A stretch of DNA of 64,000 bases from Acanthochlamys bracteata (lineage: Eukaryota; Streptophyta; Magnoliopsida; Pandanales; Velloziaceae). A program made the translations under genes and the position numbers. Positions 47,742-60,255 of the stretch are shown piece by piece. Every line of letters begins with the position of its first letter. Within the stretch, counting starts at the first letter, position 1. The stretch covers positions 186,001-250,000 of the forward strand of contig CM034130.1 in NCBI GenBank assembly GCA_019914995.1, given 5' to 3'. A model generated the notes under the pieces. The model did not search any database, was not told the DNA's origin, and saw only the letters and a program-made list of their open reading frames with translations.

Positions 47742-49576
47742 CGCAGCAGATGAATGAAGAACGAGAAAGAACGAGAAGAAGAAGATCGTAAAAATACAAT
47801 CACGACTTTGGGCAGCACGGTCTCGTGTTCTGCAGGAATACTTGTATATAAATCCTAATCCACAGACGGGCGTGGTCTCAACCGTTATTTTACTAAGTGC
47901 AATATTTACCAACACCTCAAATTTATTTTTTTTAAACTCATTTTTAATAAAAAAATATATAAAAATTAAAATAAAAATTTTTATTAATAATTTTTTAAAA
48001 AATTTATTTTTAAAACTTACTATAAATATTACATTAATATATAATTTTATTTTTTATTAAATATTTTTAATTTTCAATTTAATTTTTTTAATTGATTTTC
48101 AAAAAACTAACTTCGTCATTTTTTTATCAAGATAAACACGCTTAAATAATTAAAGCCCACAGCCCCCTACTTGGTCTCTCGTCAGCTTAGTTCTTACGTA
48201 ACGAAACAAGAGAGGCCATTTAAATTTTAAAACAAGAAACATTAATGGCGTGTTTATTATTACCTCAAAAGTTTATTTTTTATAAAAATAAATAAAATAT
48301 TTAAAATAATCAAATTTTTTAAAATTTACTATACAATTAATATAAAAGTTTATGTTTTATTAAATATTTTTAATTTTTAATTTATTTTTTGAAATTGACT
48401 TTCAAAATATTCAAATTTACTGAATTTAAAACACCCTAATTGTAAAACTTAAGTCTGCAATATTGCATTGGTCGATCCTGACTGGATGAATTTAGGGCCT
48501 GACAGAATGAACAAACAACAATTCCACGAATCCTCAACTAATTCATATAGGTGTTCTTTGGAAACTTATCGAATACCTTTTATATTAAACTTATATTTTA
48601 AAAAAATTACAATATTTATATTAAATTTATTTTTGAAAAATTTAAATAAAAATTTTATTATCAAAAAAAATATTTTATAAATAATTCCGTCCGTAGCAGT
48701 TCTCTACACCCAAGTGTCAGAGAGCCACAATATTTTTGTTTTGGTGGATAACGTTCGGTTGTCCGGCCCGTTAAAATCAACGGCCCAAATCACTCCGGCG
48801 TGTTTGGGATAATAACTGCGAACTCAACAACAACAAACCCCTCTCTCTCTCTCGCTCGATCGATTTTCTTCAACAGTTTCACGTGGAAGAAGAACAAGTA
48901 CTAGTCGAAGAAGGAAGTATGCTCCTTCGCTTGAATTTTGGATTAGCTTCAGAAATTTTAATACATGTTGTGTTCTTTTTTTTCCTCAGATTACTCGAAT
49001 CAATTGATGCTTGTATTGATGTACATCAGTACTAATTTGTTCTTGATATACCCGAGACTAATCAAGCTTCTCAATCTTGTTGGTGTTAAGTGGATCCTTC
49101 AGTTAGTGATTTTGGTTTCCTTCAGAAACGAACTCTAGATAGTTGATTCTTGTATTGAATTGTTCTTATCATCAATCTCATTTGGAATTCGTATAGATGA
49201 AAATTGGGGATAGTATTTTTCACTAGAGTTGATGATTTGTTGTTTCAAAAAAAGCGCAATGCCGTCGGTTCAGTTACATAACTTAATTCATTTAAGACCT
49301 TAAATTGGTGTTACTCATGTTTGCACAGCTTTAGTTAAGCACTTTGCAAAATCTCTTAAACTCTAAGTTTTCTTTTGTTCATGAAATGCTTGCTATAGTT
49401 GCTAACTCTGTTGATGTAATTTGATTTTTCTCTACTAGTGATGTCTCCTTACCGTCATTACTATGCTGCAGGTTATAGAAGATGGTTATGGTGTCACTGA
49501 CTTGGTCTGGATTTGTTCTCTTGTGATAGGACCGTATAAAAGAAATGCACCACTTGATGTGCGAGTAGTTTCCTAA
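47742..49576. promoter_or_regulatory. Divergent spacer with AT-rich repeats and a 5' leader
   Basis: AT-rich repeat copies lie at about 47890-48135, 48247-48435 and 48545-48690. A CT run at 48841-48853 and GA-rich sequence up to 48918 look like the transcribed leader of the gene at 49577. A leader intron could run from about 48918 to 49471 (ctgcag). No other gene seen. Confidence 0.45.
48247..48435. mobile_element. Small AT-rich element with GGCGTGTTTAT end
   Basis: Left end GGCGTGTTTATTATTACC follows TTAAT; right end TTTAAAACACCC precedes TAATTG. The ends are imperfect inverted repeats and the TAA on both sides suits a Harbinger-type duplication. The interior has no frame. Confidence 0.5.
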
Positions 49577-52500
49577 ATGGCAGATTGTGCTTCATCACCA
49601 TCATGCATCCTGTCGCGGCTTCACAGAACTACGAAACCAAGTGCTGTCTGTGTAACTACAAATGCATCGATCACGATACTGAAAAGGTGATTCAGCTGAT
49701 GCTTAGTATAAATTTATTTTAAGGAAATGTGTTATGTTTTACTTATGGTTCTGTTTGATGGAAAGCATAATATGATATTGTTGTTTTTCAGTATCATGAT
49801 ATAAGTTATGTACTAATATGACTGAGAAGATGAGCTGACCTATGAGCTCGATAGTTGGGGTTTTTGGTTGATGGTAGACATTTGTTACTGTGTCCAAAGT
49901 TTTCTTGTGCTCTCATATGTTTTCTTTCTCTATTGCTGAAGGGATCATTTGTATTCTCAGAGGAAGCATCTTTTCCTGAACCCATCAAACGATTCCAGCT
50001 TGGTTCATGGACCTGTTTCTAAATCTGTTCACGTGAGACACCCATTCTTGAAGAAGACTTCTCTTAGGCATTGCTGCTTTCCAGAACTGGCAGCATCGGA
50101 GAGTCTAGCACCATTTTCTTGGGTTCCTGTGGCTGATCAAGTGCTTCTAATGGCCAGTATGGTATGTGCATATATGGCTGGTGCTTTACCAAATCAGAGG
50201 ATCTTTCCTCCTTTAAGAAATAAGACAGCTGACCCGGAGGCAATCGATGCAGGATCTACTTCTTATGGTAGGTAAGAGTCTTAAAGCATTATGCATAGAG
50301 AATATCCTATTTGTCGGTAGAAGAATTGTGTATACTCCTGGAGCATGATTTTATTTTTACCTTTCATTTAACAAACTAGATCAAATGAGGGGTGCACACA
50401 CTCAAAGGACCTTTGGGATCAAGTAGAAGCAAAACTCACTGATGCATTTGCTGCAGTGCAGACAAACAAAGCTCTTGATAGCAGAACACCTGCTTGTGAA
50501 TACAAATCAAGTCCTCTTTGTCTGTTTGCAATTGATGAAGATCCCAGATTGCGACTAATTTGGGCTTGTTTACGGCACCTTAAGAAAGAGGCAAGCATTG
50601 TCTCCGACTCTCTAGTACCATTATGGCTCATTTATTTTAAAAAAATGGGTATTTCTAATTTCCTTGCATGAGCTTAACTTGCTATCTGAAAGTTCTCAAG
50701 GAATAGATTTTGACAATGTTCAACTGTTTTTCTTTAGTTTTGTGATTATTGTGTTTGCTGTTAACTTGCTTGAATTGTAGGCTTAATTTTACTTTTCGAG
50801 AGAGACAACAAACTTCTGTGATAATCTGGAGATGGCTTTGTTATTTCTCGAAAGCCTTATTGCATATCAAGACTAAATTTTCAACAGCTTTGGACATATT
50901 TGAGTGTGCTTAACAGACGGAGAGAGACACTACTTGCTATGTCATATTCACAGACTTTTTCGTGATGTTTCATAACCAGCACCGTTGGTTTATGAGTCTT
51001 GTTTTGCATCAAGGATATTTACCAAAAATCATATGCTTATATTTTGTGAAGTTGTTAGAATTGAAGATGTTGTCTTGTGTAACATCTAATCAATGCTGCT
51101 GACAGGTCAATACTATTCTGTCAAGTTATGAAATCGTTGACAGGGATATCTGGCTAGCCACTGCCTTGGATGTTATGAAAAGATCCACTGAACCAGTCTG
51201 CGTAAAGTGGCTAAATGATGAACTTAAGATGTCATTGGAAGAAGTAGATCAGGTAGAAAATAGTAAACAAGGTTTCTAAATTTTCTAGTTTTTTCAAATT
51301 CTTATTGGTCTTGAAGTATAATTTGTTCTGCAGAAGCTTATGTCAAAAGTATCTGGTAGACTGAAAGGTGATGACACTATTGTAAGGGTTATAAGCAGAT
51401 TGGGAAAAGCTGAACTATATGCTGATCTATTATTCTTCCTTAGATTTGGTTCTCTTAGGTACATACTCCTGGCATGTGCAGATTTTTATTTTCTGCCCTT
51501 CATCCATTCATTGGTTTTTACCTGTTCAACATTTGTCTATGACTTATTCCAGGTCAGATTGTTGTTATACTAGCAAAATCTTCACAGAGCATGCAGTCAA
51601 CATGTTGGAAGATATGATTATCATGTTTGCTGATGGAATAGCAAACTTATACCTGGAGCTGATCTCTGTGGACAGTAGCTTGTCGAGTGAAATGAATGGA
51701 ATGGCTACAATGTTTTGCTCATTTTCTACAAGGGCTCTCCAGAAATTACGTAATGAGGTAATCGTTATATTTTCTGCCAAGTTAAGATTGGCAATTGTTT
51801 TCTTTATATGTGACTATTTTTCTTATTGATATAGTCCCAATGCATTGGGAATTGCCAGTTATAGGAACCAAGAGGCGAATGTGAGGCATTACAAATTCTA
51901 AGTAGAGCCTACGTGCATAACCAAAAGCATTTGAACTTATAATTTCCAGCTTCGCCCATTAAATTGTAATCGAAGTGTATTCATTCACCACATACTTCAG
52001 CCATTTTTGCTTTCATTTATGTTTTTGGAATATGTTTTGCAAGATTATAGAGAAATCAATTAAATGATGCTGGAGAAGAGGTGTTTCAGACATGGAGAGT
52101 TAACTGGACCTCTGATTAAGATATAACTTTACTGAAACTACTTCCAGTTCCAGTTTTATGAACAAAAATCTAATTTTTAATTAATGCCATAGTTGTTTTT
52201 TCTAGAAAATGTTCTGCGTCCTGGTTAGACTTTGGTCTGTTGGTGGTTGTGCCCGTATTAGGTTCTTTGTCATATAGAGTTGGTAGCTTCTCCTGAATTG
52301 ATTATTGAATGCATTCTCAAAATACTTAAGCTTCTTATATTTTATTCCATATATCAGGTAGCATTGAATCAGTGGGTAAAGCAGAACTTTGAGTCTGTAG
52401 TCTCCATGTATGAAGATAGGTTTGAGTTAAATGTCATCACCAGACAACTTGTAGATCCAATCAAAAGACAAAACAGCGGTGGGACCTGGTGGGAGAAACT

Positions 52501-53243
52501 TACTTCAAGTTCTACAAAACAGGATCAATCCGTCTACATTCAGATTCACAGATTTTCAATGCCAGTGAAGCGAACAAAGGAGTTGAGATCTTTGGCTGGC
52601 TGGTATTCTTTTAGACATTGATAATTCATCACTATTTTAAAGGAAGCTCTTGTTTGATGTAAAACATATTCAGTACTATTGCTATTCTATGCTTTCCCTC
52701 AATTGGAGGATTTCTTCCATGGGCCAGTGCATTGAGATAAGTACACTAATTAGACCACACTGAAGCTTAGAGCGTATGAAATTTTATGCGAGAAAATTTG
52801 ACATTTTTAAAGCACAATGATTCCAGTATTTAAGCTTTTATCTGTAAAAATGGTGCCAAAAGTTTTCTTGTGTTGTAAATTTTGAGTAGAGATGTTTTCT
52901 AAGTTAATGCTAACCGATACCTTATGATAATTGTGTCGATCTCGAACTCATGCATTAATTTCTTGTAGGTTTTTGGCAACCAGGAAACAGTATTCAAAAT
53001 TTCTGATCTCATATTGTACTTGGGATAGGTCTGGATGGATGTGTCCTTATTAAAATTTCTTGTTGTGGTTGCAGGAGGTACTACTACAGCTTGGTTTTGG
53101 AGTTTTCAGATATTATGATGCCTTTGCTTAGAGCTGTCACTGGCAAAGTCAGGGATGCTGTGTCTTTCTTCCTTGTTTGTTTGATTGGGAGGTCCTTAGG
53201 ACTAATATATACTGGTATACGGCAATCCTTTGGATGGAGGTAG
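49577..53243 (+). CDS. Uncharacterised plant protein, 506 residues
   Basis: Eight exons (49577-49686, 49963-50271, 50380-50590, 51106-51252, 51334-51458, 51553-51757, 52358-52602, 53075-53243) keep one frame to the TAG at 53241. I do not recognise the family. The N terminus (MADCASSPSCILSRLHRTTK) is Ser/Arg/Thr rich with no acidic residue after Asp3, so plastid or mitochondrial import is possible. Hydrophobic stretches occur at about 89-105 (ADQVLLMASMVCAYMAG) and at the C terminus (AVSFFLVCLIGRSLGLIYTG). Between them is an alpha-helical, charged region with ALNQWVKQNFESVVSMYEDR and TRQLVDPIKRQNSGGTWWEK. The end GIRQSFGWR is polar. Exon 3 ends at a GC donor. Continuous frame over eight exons makes this a real gene. 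Confidence 0.8.
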
Positions 53244-54585
53244 AACCCTTCTCTTTCATTGCCTTTATTATTTTTCATCATTTTTTTGCCATTTGGCAAG
53301 GGTTCAGTGGAAGTGTCATCTGGCACTGGATTTTTGTTTGACCACCGTTTTTCTATCAAACAAGTATCAAGAAGTAAGAAATTCTGAAATTTCGTCCTTT
53401 CTCTTTTTAGCTGAAGCGTATCAATTTTGGATGCCGACATTGATAGTGTATACTTTTTCAATATAGGCATGCTTAAACAGTATGAAATTGAAGCTGATGA
53501 TGCAATGTACTAATCCTGTGCTATCTGTGAATCCTAGTAGCAGTCCTGACTGCTTATCTTTTGTAGACCCCATCTGCATTATCATCTTTGTTTATAGTTA
53601 TTTATGCATCCTTGCGGGAGCCATCCTGGAGGTTTCTTGAACTTTGATGTACATGGAGACTGAACAACATCAATAATGTTCTTTTCACTCCCACCTGATA
53701 TTTTTGCTTTTGAAGCTTGTTTACTATAATCCTTTACAAAAATTTCCTCCGTGGCCACACTGACCATAGTAGCAGCATGCAGCTAACGAGGGACTTTCTT
53801 TTCTTTGTAGATACCCATAATACTCAGACCACTCTTTTTATCATCAGTGAAGGAGGATTTAGCAGCGAGATTATACAAAAGGAAAAATCTAATCTGTTAC
53901 TTCTCTAGTTATGACTAAATCTACAGTTAATGGCTTGGTTCCAAACTAAGAATGAAGGTTGTAATAGACTTAGGACTTTCTTTTTCCGCCTTTTTTGGAG
54001 AAGTAGCTGACAAAGTTTTTAAGCTTTTTCATCTCATACTGTTAGCAGTTTCACATCTCTAGGGAATGAAGGCATTGTTTGCTCAGCAGGATTGAATTTT
54101 AGTAATCCTCGTGATAGTGTAGTCCAAAAGTTATGCTCAATACGTTCATCTTGTGCATGAGCTGATATTAGTATTTTTCATCAGAAGCCTTAAAGGTGTC
54201 ATGTACATTTGTTGCATAATTTCATAACCTCGTCGAAGAACTCTGCATGAGTACTGATAGATATAAAGCTGGAAGTTATTTTGACTGCACTCTGCGTTTA
54301 GAGCTACAGTGTTACAATGCTAACTAAGCTGCAGGAAAAGACACAATCATCATACTGCCTTAGCTCAATGTGAACTTTCATGTGTAGGCTGTGCACTTCG
54401 ACAAGAATCGATTTGCATTTCAATACTTGGTTCTTCTGCTGTTTCTGCATATATCCATTTCCCCAATTCATTTAGACAGATGATTAGTGTTATGAGCATA
54501 TTTTGTTATGCATATTTGCATTTCTTCAGACGATGTTTCTGTGTTGTACGTAAGACCAAGAAGTAAACCTTTGTGATAATCTTAT

Positions 54586-54904
54586 CGCTACTACAAAAAA
54601 GACCATCACTGACTGACGAAAGCAGTCGGTATGCGGAACAAAACAATCGCTAAAGACAACTAAATACTTCACCGATTAACAAAATGAATCAGTCGGCATG
54701 TAAAGAACTTTACCGACTGAGACAATAGTCGGTAAATCACGGACTGCTTAACTAATCGGTAATATACCGACAATCAATATAGTCTCTGTGTTAGTCGGCA
54801 TCTTTCAGAAAATTAGCGACTAGTTTAACTTTTGTGGGTAATAGCAACATCTACTGACTTATTTACGTTGGTCAGTAAAATTCGTAGTCTTATTTGTGGT
54901 AGTA
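54586..54904. mobile_element. CACTA-like non-autonomous element
   Basis: A 319-bp element with left end CGCTACTACAAAAAAGAC and right end GTCTTATTTGTGGTAGTA. The ends match as inverted repeats at 14 of 18 positions and resemble CACTAC-ACAAA termini. TAT flanks both sides (54583-54585 and 54905-54907), fitting the 3-bp duplication of CACTA elements. The inside holds at least seven copies of a CAGTCGGTA-type motif in both orientations, like the subterminal transposase-binding repeats of that superfamily. No coding capacity. Confidence 0.7.
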
Positions 54905-54989
54905 TATACTGGCCGCGAGCAATTTCAGTTATTACTTTCATTTAAGAATCCTATCATGTACCACTTTTCCATGTGAACCACAAGAGTAA

Positions 54990-55145
54990 GAGCCCGTTTG
55001 AGATTTTATTTTTTTAACGGTGATTTTTAATTATATATTTTTTAATATATATTTTATAAATATTTAAAATTTTATTTAAAAATTTAAAAAATATAAAAAA
55101 AATTAACCTAATAAAATTTTTTTATTATATAATAACAATTCTAAG
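54990..55145. repeat. AT-rich MITE family copy, inverted
   Basis: Begins GCCCGTTTGAGATTTTATTT and continues with the A/T blocks of the family in reverse order (TTTTTAATATATATTTTATA, then ATAAAATTTTTTTATTATAT). The right end is not clear. Confidence 0.45.
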
Positions 55146-55638
55146 AGAGTTTGAAATAGCAGAGACTGCAGAAACTTGGAACATGATGCTTGGCCTTAAG
55201 TGCTTCTCTAGAAAACCTTCAGCGTCAAATGTCATCTGGAAGCTTGTGGCTTGTTGGTTTTGATGTACTATTTTTTTTTTTTGAAAGATTAACTACTTCT
55301 TTTAATCCTTGTGCTAAATCTCTTGAGGAGGTCAGTTGTCTGATCCTCTAGTTTGTTGATTCCCTCTTGAAGTAATTTAGCGAAGCTGATAATTTGATTA
55401 TCTATGCACTGTAATAAAGCATGAAAGAGAGAATTAGTTATGTCAGTTACTCTATTACTCCTAGAGCTTTCAAAGAATGATATCTATTTCTTGATGATAC
55501 ATGGAAGTTTTAGCTTTCAGTTCATTCCCAATAGGTACTCTTAGCTTTGTTTTTAATGAACTAACATTTCTCATCAATCAGTGTTCCATGGCCGAAGGAT
55601 CTCAGATAATAATACTGCAATTATCAGATGCCTATTTA

Positions 55639-55671
55639 GGGCGTGTTTACCAACGTGATAAACTCGAGTTT
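55639..55671. repeat. Left terminal inverted repeat of the Harbinger element
   Basis: 33 bases starting GGGCGTGTTTACCAACG and ending TAAACTCGAGTTT, preceded by TTA. Four mismatches to the right repeat, at repeat positions 13 and 18-20. Confidence 0.9.
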
Positions 55672-57138
55672 TTTTCAAAAACATCTTCACTTTTAATATA
55701 TTTTCAGAACAGAGTAAACATAAAACTTACACTTCCACGCAACTCAACTTTTCACCAAAAAGTAAAGTTCACTGAAACTGTTCCTGTGAACTTCCCAAAA
55801 CATTTTCTTCGGCCGATCTTCAATGCAGATCTAGAACTTTTTTTTCTCACCATCGTCTTCTAAATTTGAGATCAGATCTGACTGGATCTCTCCCTCTTTC
55901 GGTCGATCTACTTCCGATCAGATCAAATTCCTCGCAGATCGATCACAAGCTTGCATTTTGAGGTTTGTACATCAAGTTCTACTTTTAAGGAATTAGCTAA
56001 TTAATCTTCAAAGAAAAATTATCCTAACTCTGTTGTTTGCCTAACTTTATAAAATATTATTGATTTTCGTGGTTGGAGTTAAAAGATCTCTAAATCATAA
56101 CAGTTTTCCAAGTAATTTTTCAACTTTCTGACGAGATTGTTTGAAACAGAATGGTTAATAAGTGATGTTCCTTGAATCTGATTTTTTTTGTTTTTTGTAA
56201 AGATCGAATCTGATTGCTGTATTTCCCCTTTCTTGTCGCTATTTATTGACAAAAAATGTTTGGAGTGGATTCAGATGTAGCGATTTACTTTTTAAAGACC
56301 TTTATCACTTAATATGATAATTGATCATATGAAAGTTTAGAAATTCTATTAGTAATTTGGTTTCCCTAAAGCTAATTTATTTATGTTTTCATGGCTGGAT
56401 GATTTTACTTGATTTCATGTTTTATTGTATTTAGTTTATCAAAGTGCTTACTTGTAATATTTTGGGTTCAGTTTCTTGTAAAAGCTTGATTTTGAAAAAT
56501 TGGGTAAAAATTATTAGCAAAACAGTTGATTTATAACTATAAATAGAGCTAGAAGTTAGATTTAGGAATAAAAGATGGACCGAAAGGTACCAAAACTACC
56601 AAGCATGACACATCTTTGACTGATTGAGATCATGGATGATGCAGTGCTCATAAATATCTTGTTGTTAAGTTAGTAAGCTTTTTCTAAATTCAATATTTGA
56701 TGGGTGCCTTCACTTTCTGTTTGAGCTTATATGCAAGATTAGTTCATGTGGACACAGTATGTTGTATTGTTGTTTGCTTGTTCTCTCTTGAGTTGTATAA
56801 TTAATTTTTTTGTTGATTATACTATGTTTTCCGAAAACTCCTGATATGGTGCTCTTGTTCCGGATGGTTCATTGTGCTTATGGCTAGTAAATATTTGTAA
56901 TGTTTAATGACTTTATTTTTTTGGATATGCTAAATACTCATCTCTTCTTTCTCTGTGTCTAGGGTTTAAGCTTTGATTACATCTCTCATATAAGCTTGTT
57001 TTGCAAGAAGCAACCTTTTAACGTCCAACCTATACCACTACCAGGTACGACCCTAAAGCTAATTCAAAACTATCAAATTAAGAGTTTGGGTGCTTTACCG
57101 TGTTTATTTATCAATCAGTTTGCTTGTTTTGGAAATAG
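55672..57138. other. Harbinger 5' non-coding region
   Basis: About 1.5 kb between the left repeat and the transposase ATG. It probably contains promoter, leader exons and a leader intron. CACTTCCACGCAACTC and GATCGATC-rich segments lie at 55730-55945. No protein frame recognised. Confidence 0.5.
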
Positions 57139-58494
57139 ATGGATCAGCGTAGGAAGTTCATTGCTTGTTTTGCTGCACATGCAGTGATGCTTGTTTTAAT
57201 CACAGTCATTAACAAATTTTCTTCAAGACATGCCACTGTTCCTCGTGAACCATCCGTACTTAGGCGTTTGAGTAGGGCTTCACATTTATGTCGAATACTC
57301 AGAGGAGAAACAGATAATTGTGTTTCCTATCTTAGAATGAATGCAGATGCTTTCATCAACCTTGCCCAAATACTGCGTAATAATCATTTACTAAAAGACA
57401 CGAAATATGTCCTAGTAGAAGAGCAGCTTGCATGCTTTTTGCATATTGTTGGACATAGCAGAACTAATAGGGCGATGAGGATCGACTTTATACGGTCAGG
57501 TCGGACAGTTCATCGCTGCTTTCGACGAGTGCTAACCGCCATATGTAAGCTTAAGAATGGGTATATAATCCAGGCGACATCAAATGAACATCCACGTATA
57601 CAGGCAAATCCTAATTGGTATCCGTACTTTAAGGTATAATATATATAATGTATGTTCTTATAAGTTGTGAAAAAATTAGTTATGATAAGTTAGGTCAATT
57701 AATGTTTATCAAATCATCTTGTAGGATTGTATAGGTCTAATGGATGGTACACATATACTTGCAAGAGTTCCTGCTGATTTGACAGCACGCTTTCGAGGTC
57801 GAAAGGGTGTTACTCAAAATGTTTTAGGATGTTGCGACCCAGATATGAGGTTCACATATATTTTGGCCGGTTGGGAAGGATCGGCTAATGACTTCACTGT
57901 ACTAAAAGATGCATTGAGTCGACCTTCAGCGAGTCGTCTGAATGTCCCACAAGGTAATAACTATATACCATTCACCTTGTAAGTGACATGTATATACGCG
58001 GGACATTACAAAAGTTTTGTTATTTTTTGAGTGTAGGAAAATATTACCTTGTTGATGCGGGATACACAACTATGTCGGGCTTTCTTGCTCCATATCGGGG
58101 AGTGCGTTACCATCTGAAAGAAATTATTGGACGTAAACCAGAGAATTCACAAGAACTGTTCAATTTTCGACATTCTTCGTTACGAAGCACGATAGAGAGA
58201 GCTTTTGCCTTATTGAAGGGGCGATTTAGGATGATTCATCAATATCCTTATTATCCTTTTCCAGTTCAAGTCAATGTTGTGTTGGCATGTTGTGTATTAC
58301 ATAATTATATATTGAGTATGGATCGTAACGACATGATTTTGAATGATTCTAGAATATATGAGGAATATGAATATGATCTGCAGAATTTCAGCACTAAAAG
58401 TCAACATGAGCAGCGTTTGGAGAATACAAAATGGCAAGAATTAAGAGACAAGATTGCAAAGGATATGTGGCATGATTATAGTAAGGATCTGTAG
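57139..58494 (+). CDS. PIF/Harbinger transposase (DDE_Tnp_4, HARBI1/ALP1-like)
   Basis: Three exons (57139-57633, 57725-57953, 58037-58494) give 393 residues, the usual length. The N-terminal part (SVLRRLSRASHLCRILRGET, LAQILRNNHLL, LACFLHIVGHSRTNRAM, GRTVHRCFRRVL) is the helical DUF8040-like region typical of plant members. The nuclease part holds DCIGLMDGTHI (Asp172), GWEGSANDFTVL (Asp221), KYYLVDAGY (Asp248) and LRSTIERAFALLKGRFRM (Glu295). These are the conserved acidic positions of the family; which Asp is the second catalytic one I cannot settle by eye. PYYPFPVQVNVVLACCVLHN closes the domain. No stop or frameshift. It would cut and insert the element at TTA together with the Myb-like protein encoded next to it. 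Confidence 0.94.
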
Positions 58495-58784
58495 TATTGC
58501 TTCAGTTACTTAGCTTGTTTTGTAGTAGACAATGTATATAGTAAATATGTCAGTCTGTGTTTGACATAACTTATAACATGAATGACAGTCAGTTGTATGA
58601 ATTTTAATATTCTATTTTTCTTAAGTTATTGAATTATTTACAATAAATGTTGGTATATACGTTGTATTTTTTTGTGTGAGATGGCTTTTTATTTGCTCTA
58701 ATGTGTTTATTGTTAGCTTATGTTTTATCTTTATTGTTTATTGTATAACTAGTATGATGAGCTTCGTACTTGTCAAGGTTACAG

Positions 58785-59857
58785 ATGTCGGGGAACTCTG
58801 ATTCAGGTCAAGCTTCACATTTGTCCCTTCCTATGCGAAAGGGAATGTCTAACAAAAGGTGGACATATTTTCAGGATGAGAAGCTTATCGAATTTCTTGC
58901 CGAGCAATGTAGACAAGGTAAGAAAGTGGACAAGGGTTTTAGAAATCCTACCTTCGTTGCTGCTGCCAACTATATCAATAGCATGTGTCACACGGATTTC
59001 ACATCTAAACATGTTGACCACCATTATCGTACTTTACGTCGGAGGTGGCTTCTCATTAAATTTGTGCTTAGTATTAGTGGGGCTGGTTGGAACGACGAGC
59101 TTAAGATGATCGTATTGGATAAGGAGACTGAGAGGGAGCTTGTGCAGGTATATTAGTTGATTAAGCGAGTTTTGTTTTTAATGAACGTTAGTTGCGCATT
59201 AGTTTACATATAATATGCATTCTTTTGGTAACATTTTTCAATACTTTATTTATCCGTAATCAAGTGTTTTGTGTCGATGGATTGCAGAGTAATCCGAAAC
59301 TCAAACCATTCATTAATACACCAATTCGTTTGCTGGATGAGCTACGAATGATTTGTGGAGACGATGAAGCCACTGGACAATTTTCTAAAATTGCTCCTGA
59401 TAATTTTGGAGAGTCAACACCAGAAAGTGGCCAAAATACTAGGTCAACGGATGAAACTAAAGATGATACAGACTTTCCGCCAATCATGGAGGAGTTACGA
59501 GATCCTACATCTTGTCCTTCACAGAGTAGGCAACCTTCTGTTCCACTGTTTTACTTTTCTTCACCTGCACGAAAAAGGACCAAGCATAGACATGGCAATG
59601 ATGACAACAAATTTCAGGAGGAACTAGTCGCCTCTGTGCGAGAGATTGCTTCGGCAATAAGAGAATTGAAAGAAGATTATGGTAAAGATGTATTAGCTGC
59701 TCTCAGAGCAGTGTCTAATGATTTTTCGGAGGAACTAATTGGGTTAGCATATGATGAGCTAATGATGGATGAGAAGAAGGCGCGTGCATTCCTTGGAAAA
59801 GATGATGCATTGCGAAGGCAATGGATGTGTTGTTTTATCGCTACGCATGGTTACTAA
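58785..59857 (+). CDS. Harbinger Myb/SANT-like DNA-binding protein
   Basis: Two exons, 58785-59147 and 59288-59857, give 310 residues. The first exon carries a trihelix/Myb-like domain of the Myb_DNA-bind_3 type: KRWTYFQDEKLIEFLAEQCR, GFRNPTFVAAANYIN, SKHVDHHYRTLRRRW, SGAGWNDELKMIVLD. The second exon has an acidic linker, a basic cluster PARKRTKHRHG that may be a nuclear signal, and a C-terminal helix EELVASVREIASAIRELKED, then a conserved-looking ELMMDEKKARAFLGKDDALR. In rice Ping/mPing and zebrafish Harbinger the equivalent protein brings the transposase into the nucleus and binds the termini. It starts 290 bases after the transposase stop on the same strand. The ATG at 58785 is preferred; sequence upstream in the frame has no ATG. 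Confidence 0.9.
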
Positions 59858-60255
59858 GTTGTTGTGTACGACTTTTTGGATTGCATATATAATGTTAAAG
59901 TGGCACTATCTTATTTTGTAACAAATATTAGTTATGCCAATCTAATTGTTCTGTGTTTTGTAGAATGTAGATTGTAACTTATTGTAGCAGTAATGTCACT
60001 TGAATGTAGAATATATGTTACTGGTTAAGTTGATAAGTTTAATGTATAATATATGTTGGTTGCTGCATTGAAGTAGCAGTTGTAGCTCTACTGATGACTG
60101 TGTAAGTTCATATTTTTTCTTTTTCTTTTGCTGCTTATAACAACTAGCTGATGGTCAATTTTGTGCAGTTGTGAGAGAATATTTTTTGATGAAACAGTTG
60201 CAAGTCCTTTACTTCTTGCTTGTAATACTTACAGGAACTTGTGTTTAATGTACAG

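Larger units (their letters stand above)
53244..55638. other. Spacer before the Harbinger element
   Basis: 53244-54580 has balanced composition and no frame worth calling; the first part is 3' sequence of the preceding gene. A CACTA-like element lies at 54586-54904 and an AT-rich repeat copy at about 54990-55145. The left TTA duplication of the Harbinger element is at 55636-55638. Confidence 0.45.

Noticed and set aside
55501-55863. 120-codon plus-strand frame across the left transposon end
   Set aside because: It crosses the inverted repeat boundary and shows no family pattern; chance frame.
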